Made by a program: the position numbers and the translations under genes
Origin: Bacteroides neonati
Lineage (GTDB): Bacteria; Bacteroidota; Bacteroidia; Bacteroidales; Bacteroidaceae
Direction: 5' to 3'
NCBI RefSeq assembly: GCF_000499785.1
Contig: NZ_HG726020.1
Location: 934,399 to 998,398 of the forward strand
DNA: 64,000 nucleotides
Notes under the pieces: generated by a model
What the model saw: the letters and a program-made list of their open reading frames with translations, nothing else
Databases searched by the model: none
Told to the model about the DNA's origin: nothing
Part shown: positions 59,822-64,000 of the stretch, piece by piece
Position numbering within the stretch: the stretch's first letter is position 1
Layout of the letters: each line of letters begins with the position of its first letter

Positions 59822-61207
59822 ATGTTGAAACAACAAACTCTGAAAGATAGCTTTTCACTGAGAGGAAAAGGTCTTCACACTGGTCTTGACCTGACTGTAA
59901 CATTTAATCCGGCTCCGGAAAACCATGGATACAAAATACAACGTATCGATGTAGAAGGTCAACCAACGATTGATGCTGTAGCCAACAATGTGGTAGAAAC
60001 CACACGTGGTACTGTACTGTCGGCCAACGGAGTGAAAGTAAGTACCATCGAACACGGTATGGCCGCCCTATACGCATTGGGCATAGACAATTGCTTGATT
60101 CAGGTGAATGGCCCCGAATTCCCCATATTAGACGGTAGTGCCTTGTACTATGTACAAGAGATAGAGAAAGTAGGTATCGAAGAGCAAAGTGCTGTTAAAG
60201 ATTTCTATGTTATCAAATCAAAAATAGAGTTCCGCGACGAAGAGACCGGTTCTTCTATTATTGTATTGCCCGACGAAAATTTCAGTCTGAACGTATTAGT
60301 ATCATACGATTCGAGCATTATCCCCAATCAGTTTGCCACACTCGAAGACATGACCAAATTCAAAGAAGAGGTAGCTGGAAGCCGCACCTTTGTCTTTGTA
60401 CGCGAAATAGAGCCCCTACTCTCGGCCGGACTCATCAAAGGTGGTGATCTGGACAATGCAATCGTTATTTACGAGCGCGAAATGTCTCAGGAAAACTACG
60501 ATAAGTTGGCCGATGTCATGGGAGTACCTCACATGAATGCCAAACAACTGGGATACATCAACCACAAACCGTTGGTATGGCCTAACGAATGTGCCCGCCA
60601 TAAGTTGCTCGACGTGATTGGTGACTTGGCACTGATTGGCAAGCCCATCAAAGGACGCATCATTGCTACGCGCCCCGGACATACAATCAACAATAAGTTT
60701 GCCCGCCAAATGCGTAAAGAGATTCGTCAACACGAAATTCAGGCTCCGAGCTACGACTGCAATCGCGAGCCGGTTATGGATGTAAACCGCATTCGTGAAC
60801 TGCTTCCGCACCGCTACCCATTCCAGTTGGTCGATAAAGTAATAGAGATAGGTGCCAACTACATCGTGGGTGTGAAGAGCGTTACTGTAAACGAGCCTTT
60901 CTTCCAAGGACACTTTCCCAAAGAGCCGGTTATGCCGGGTGTTCTTCAAGTAGAAGCAATGGCACAAGTCGGAGGTTTGCTCGTATTGAACTCAGTCGAT
61001 GAGCCCGAACGCTATTCGACTTATTTCATGAAAATCGACGGCATTAAATTCCGCCAGAAGGTAGTACCCGGAGATACACTGATCTTCCGTGTAGAAATGT
61101 TAGCTCCCATGCGTCGGGGTATCTCGACTATGAAAGGATACGCATTTGTAGGCGAAAAGGTGGTATGCGAGTGTGAGTTTATGGCGCAAATAGTAAAAAA
61201 CAAGTAA
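59822..61207 (+). CDS. lpxC/fabZ: Bifunctional LpxC deacetylase / FabZ 3-hydroxyacyl-ACP dehydratase
   Basis: Residues about 1-305 are LpxC, the zinc deacetylase committed to lipid A synthesis, with STIEHGMAALYALGIDNCLIQVNGPEFPILDGSA and the C-terminal metal-binding HKLLDVIGDLALIG. Residues about 319-461 are FabZ, with PHRYPFQLVDKV and the catalytic His/Glu in FFQGHFPKEPVMPGVLQVEAMAQ. The 461-aa fusion is characteristic of Bacteroidetes and couples lipid A and fatty acid synthesis. Followed by lpxA after 2 bp. Confidence 0.96.
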   Translation: MLKQQTLKDSFSLRGKGLHTGLDLTVTFNPAPENHGYKIQRIDVEGQPTIDAVANNVVETTRGTVLSANGVKVSTIEHGMAALYALGIDNCLIQVNGPEFPILDGSALYYVQEIEKVGIEEQSAVKDFYVIKSKIEFRDEETGSSIIVLPDENFSLNVLVSYDSSIIPNQFATLEDMTKFKEEVAGSRTFVFVREIEPLLSAGLIKGGDLDNAIVIYEREMSQENYDKLADVMGVPHMNAKQLGYINHKPLVWPNECARHKLLDVIGDLALIGKPIKGRIIATRPGHTINNKFARQMRKEIRQHEIQAPSYDCNREPVMDVNRIRELLPHRYPFQLVDKVIEIGANYIVGVKSVTVNEPFFQGHFPKEPVMPGVLQVEAMAQVGGLLVLNSVDEPERYSTYFMKIDGIKFRQKVVPGDTLIFRVEMLAPMRRGISTMKGYAFVGEKVVCECEFMAQIVKNK

Positions 61208-61209
61208 AT

Positions 61210-61977
61210 ATGATAAGTCCCTTAGCATACATTCATCCCGAAGCAATCATCGGAGAAAATGTAGAGATCGGCCCCTTTGTCTATGTTGACAAGAATGTGG
61301 TGATCGGTAATAACAATAAAATTATGCCTAATGCCAATATCCTATACGGTTCACGCATAGGAAACGGCAACACCATTTTTCCAGGTGCCGTTATCGGAGC
61401 TATCCCTCAAGATCTAAAATTCCAGGGAGAAGAGACACTGGCCATTGTTGGCGATAATAACCTAATCCGAGAAAATGTAACGATCAACCGCGGTACAGCT
61501 GCCAAAGGTAAAACGGTGGTAGGTAACAATAACCTGTTGATGGAAGGTGTTCATGTAGCCCATGACGCCATCCTCGGAAACGGTTGTATCATCGGGAACT
61601 CCACCAAGATGGCAGGAGAAATCATTATCGACGATAACGCCATCATCAGTGGTGCGGTGCTGATGCACCAATTCTGCCGCGTAGGTAGTTATGTCATGAT
61701 TCAGGGTGGAAGCCGCTTCAGCAAAGACATTCCTCCTTACATCATCGCCGGACGCGAACCCATTGCTTATTGCGGAATCAATATTATTGGGCTGCGTCGC
61801 CGCGGGTTCTCCAACGAAGTCATTGAAAATATTCATAATGCCTACCGCATCATCTATCAAGGAGGGCTGAATATATCTGATGCCTTGAATAAGATTGAAG
61901 CAGAAATAACGAAGAGTCCCGAAATAGAGTATATCGTAAACTTTATCCGCAGCTCTGAACGCGGGATCATCAAATAA
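61210..61977 (+). CDS. lpxA: Acyl-ACP--UDP-N-acetylglucosamine O-acyltransferase
   Basis: First acylation of lipid A synthesis. Left-handed beta-helix hexapeptide repeats (about 1-185) include NRGTAAKGKTVVGNNNLLMEGVHVAHDA with the catalytic His in VHVAHD. The C-terminal helical domain has IGLRRRGFSNEVIENIHNAYRIIYQ. 255 aa, full length. The next start codon follows at 62003. Confidence 0.97.
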   Translation: MISPLAYIHPEAIIGENVEIGPFVYVDKNVVIGNNNKIMPNANILYGSRIGNGNTIFPGAVIGAIPQDLKFQGEETLAIVGDNNLIRENVTINRGTAAKGKTVVGNNNLLMEGVHVAHDAILGNGCIIGNSTKMAGEIIIDDNAIISGAVLMHQFCRVGSYVMIQGGSRFSKDIPPYIIAGREPIAYCGINIIGLRRRGFSNEVIENIHNAYRIIYQGGLNISDALNKIEAEITKSPEIEYIVNFIRSSERGIIK

Positions 61978-62002
61978 TGTGTCGAATATTAAATTATTCA
62001 AT

Positions 62003-62569
62003 ATGATATATAGATTTACAATTATATCTGATGAAGTGGACGATTTCGTCAGAGAAATACAGATTGATCCGGAAGCTACATTCTATGACTTCCATGAAGC
62101 GATAGTAAAATCAGTGGGTTATACCAATGATCAGATGACTTCTTTCTTTATTTGCGATGATGATTGGGAAAAAGAAAAAGAGGTTACACTCGAAGAGATG
62201 GACGACAATCCTGAAATGGATAGTTGGGTCATGAACGATACAACCATAGGCGAGTTGATTGAAGACGAAAAGCAAAAACTGATTTACGTATTCGATTATA
62301 TGACCGAACGTTGCTTCTTCCTTGAACTTTCTGAAATCATCACAGGAAAAGACATTCAAGACGCTAAGTGTACGAAAAAAGAAGGAGAGGCTCCGAAGCA
62401 ATTAATGGACTTCGAAGAGATGACTATTACATCTGGTTCACTCGATTTGGACGAAAACTTCTATGGCGACCAAGACTTCGATATGGAAGACTTCGATGCC
62501 GAAGGCTTCGACATGGAAGGCGGGTCGGCTGCTCCCGATGCGACTTCGTTTGAAGAAGAGAAATTCTAA
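62003..62569 (+). CDS. pRiA4b ORF-3-like protein
   Basis: A 188-aa acidic protein with the pRiA4b ORF-3-like fold (MIYRFTIISDEVDDFVREIQIDPEATFYDFHEAIVKSVGY and ELIEDEKQKLIYVFDYMTERCFFLELSEI). A strongly acidic tail (about 145-188, DLDENFYGDQDFDMEDFDAEGFDMEGG) follows. The function is unknown. A GTG allows a start 8 codons upstream, but the ATG at 62003 opens directly into the conserved YRFTIISD. It lies between lpxA and miaA in the same direction. Confidence 0.85.
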   Translation: MIYRFTIISDEVDDFVREIQIDPEATFYDFHEAIVKSVGYTNDQMTSFFICDDDWEKEKEVTLEEMDDNPEMDSWVMNDTTIGELIEDEKQKLIYVFDYMTERCFFLELSEIITGKDIQDAKCTKKEGEAPKQLMDFEEMTITSGSLDLDENFYGDQDFDMEDFDAEGFDMEGGSAAPDATSFEEEKF

Positions 62570-62686
62570 ATAGAAAAAAGCAAATGGTCAATGACGCGTT
62601 TGTGCCCGGCACAGCACGCATCATTGGCCATTTATTACTTAATCAACAACGATCCGTTATTTACTAATCACTCATTCCCAACGTTT

Positions 62687-63595
62687 ATGTCTCAGAAAAC
62701 GCTGATTGTCCTTATTGGTCCTACAGGTGTTGGTAAGACCGAGCTCAGTCTGCGCTTGGCAGAACATTTTCAAACCGGCATTGTATCGTCCGATTCAAGA
62801 CAGTTGTATGCCGACCTAAAGATAGGTACGGCAGCTCCTACCGCCGAACAGCTAAATCGAGTGCCTCACTATCTGGTAGGCACATTGCAACTAACCGATT
62901 ATTACAGTGCCGCCCAATATGAACAGGAAGCCCTCGCGGTGCTCGAGACTCAATTCGAACAACACGATGTGATGATACTGACCGGTGGTTCGATGATGTA
63001 CGTAGATGCTATTTGCAAAGGCATTGACGATATCCCAAGCATTGACGCCGAAACGCGCGAGATTATGCTCCAACGCTACGAAAGCGAAGGGCTCGAAAAA
63101 CTATGCGCCGAACTGCGCCTATTAGACCCCGAATACTATAAAATAGTCGATTTACGCAATCACAAACGTGTGATTCATGCACTCGAAATCTGCTATATGA
63201 CCGGGAAAACCTATACGTCGTTTCGTACGCAGCAGAAGAAAGAGCGTCCGTTTCGTATCATAAAGATAGGCTTAACCCGTGACCGTGCCGAACTGTACGA
63301 CCGTATCAACCAGCGGGTAGATATCATGATGCAAGAAGGGTTGCTCGAAGAGGCTCGCTCTGTTTATCCATACCGCGAGCTGAACTCGCTCAATACAGTA
63401 GGCTATAAAGAATTGTTTCAATACCTGGATGGCAACTGGGAACTACCCTTTGCTATCGAGAAGATAAAACAAAACTCACGTATCTATTCGCGTAAGCAGA
63501 TGACTTGGTTTAAACGGGATGAAGAGATACAATGGTTTCACCCAGACCAGGAGAAGGACATACTCGATTACCTACAGTTGAAAATTCAAAAATAA
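62687..63595 (+). CDS. miaA: tRNA dimethylallyltransferase
   Basis: Adds dimethylallyl to A37 of tRNAs reading UNN codons. Walker-type loop [11 protein letters not shown], the [18 protein letters not shown] motif and the C-terminal [14 protein letters not shown] are present. The frame is open 32 codons further upstream, but homologues begin near [14 protein letters not shown], so the ATG at 62687 is used (302 aa). Last gene of the window. Confidence 0.96.
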   Translation: MSQKTLIVLIGPTGVGKTELSLRLAEHFQTGIVSSDSRQLYADLKIGTAAPTAEQLNRVPHYLVGTLQLTDYYSAAQYEQEALAVLETQFEQHDVMILTGGSMMYVDAICKGIDDIPSIDAETREIMLQRYESEGLEKLCAELRLLDPEYYKIVDLRNHKRVIHALEICYMTGKTYTSFRTQQKKERPFRIIKIGLTRDRAELYDRINQRVDIMMQEGLLEEARSVYPYRELNSLNTVGYKELFQYLDGNWELPFAIEKIKQNSRIYSRKQMTWFKRDEEIQWFHPDQEKDILDYLQLKIQK

Positions 63596-64000
63596 CGGTA
63601 AAATACCACGAGGCCGGGTCACGGACGATTTATGGCGTAAATCATTCCAAGTGATACTCTTTACTCCCAACTTCTTTCTACTAAATTTCTCACAAAACAC
63701 ATCTTATATATAACAAGAGAACTTTGTGCTTCATAATAAGCCCAATAACTAAACGCAAATAAGTACTAAGAGAACTCTAATAAATAATGTAGAGGTGATT
63801 TTTCTATTACTATTAACTTAATGAATCCAATTTATCGTTTTCGTCTACTATTTACCGATGGGATAGTGTGCTCAGGTTCTACCTGATCCGATAAAGCTCT
63901 TTGTTATAACTTCATTTTTTTATTTATATGATAAAATAATATATTAAATATTGTTTGGTATATAAATATATTTAATATATTTGCCGATAGAAATAAAAAA
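63596..64000. other. 405-bp right-end intergenic region
   Basis: No gene seen. It contains an inverted-repeat-rich stretch (63831-63895) and, at the right end, a strong outward promoter (63954-63983). The gene it serves lies beyond the window. Confidence 0.7.
63954..63983 (+). promoter_or_regulatory. Promoter reading out of the right end (-33/-7)
   Basis: TTTG (63954-63957) and TATATTTG (63976-63983) are 18 bp apart, close to the Bacteroides consensus. Confidence 0.6.

Noticed and set aside
63872..63895. Resemblance of ACCTGATCCGATAA to the TPP riboswitch
   Set aside because: The other required parts (GGGGTGC, CTGAGA, and the GGATAATGCC / GCG-AGGGA run) are absent, and no thiamine gene follows within the window.

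Overview
The window reads as a chromosomal segment of a gut Bacteroides or a close relative in the Bacteroidales. The reasons are promoters with the Bacteroides -7 element TAnnTTTG, a one-piece hybrid two-component regulator (HTCS), a type V (FimA/Mfa1-like) pilus cluster with DUF3575 and DUF3868 genes, an LpxC-FabZ fusion, GH109/GH2/PL8 glycan enzymes and many lipoproteins. No IS element, prophage, rRNA operon or CRISPR array was seen.

Layout. 1-12 kb is housekeeping: guaA and mscL (minus), gapA, an M3 peptidase, a small lipoprotein, dCMP deaminase, an S41 protease overlapping a 5-formyl-THF cyclo-ligase gene, a recF-DUF721 pair (minus), a TPR membrane protein, ribH, and tRNA-Tyr plus tRNA-Gly. 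12-26 kb is glycan metabolism: a minus-strand sulfatase/PL8 lyase pair, and a plus-strand GH109 / YitT / GH2 / sugar-kinase-like run followed by a second GH2 with a CBM32-like domain. No SusC/SusD pair lies in the window. 26-28.3 kb holds a DUF3256-like protein, an EamA transporter and truA. 28.4-45.4 kb is the accessory centrepiece: a 1369-aa HTCS and a lipoprotein on the minus strand, divergent from a fimbrial cluster of ten plus-strand genes. 45.5-50.8 kb holds a DUF5715-like lipoprotein, then phoH-purC-menG-aroE and an alpha/beta hydrolase. 50.8-54 kb holds a TPM protein, LemA and a MACPF lipoprotein. 54.3-63.6 kb holds purM-prfA-pyrF-HD protein and lpxD-lpxC/fabZ-lpxA-(pRiA4b ORF-3-like)-miaA.

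Main discovery candidate. The two non-coding gaps of the fimbrial cluster carry seven copies of a degenerate direct repeat with core TGAnnnAAnACACC. They are grouped in pairs exactly 22 bp apart (33440/33462, 33503/33525, 35969/35991, with a weaker copy at 35930). The last pair lies just upstream of a -7 box. The adjacent HTCS has an intact receiver (Asp1166) and AraC-type DNA-binding domain, but Lys856 replaces the phospho-accepting His and its ATP-binding boxes are degenerate. Together this suggests a kinase-dead HTCS that controls surface pili through a repeat-array operator.

A second, different array type has a TACGTA-like core at an exact 23-bp period. It occurs between the PL8/sulfatase and GH109 units (15786-15840) and after the MACPF gene (53983-54059).
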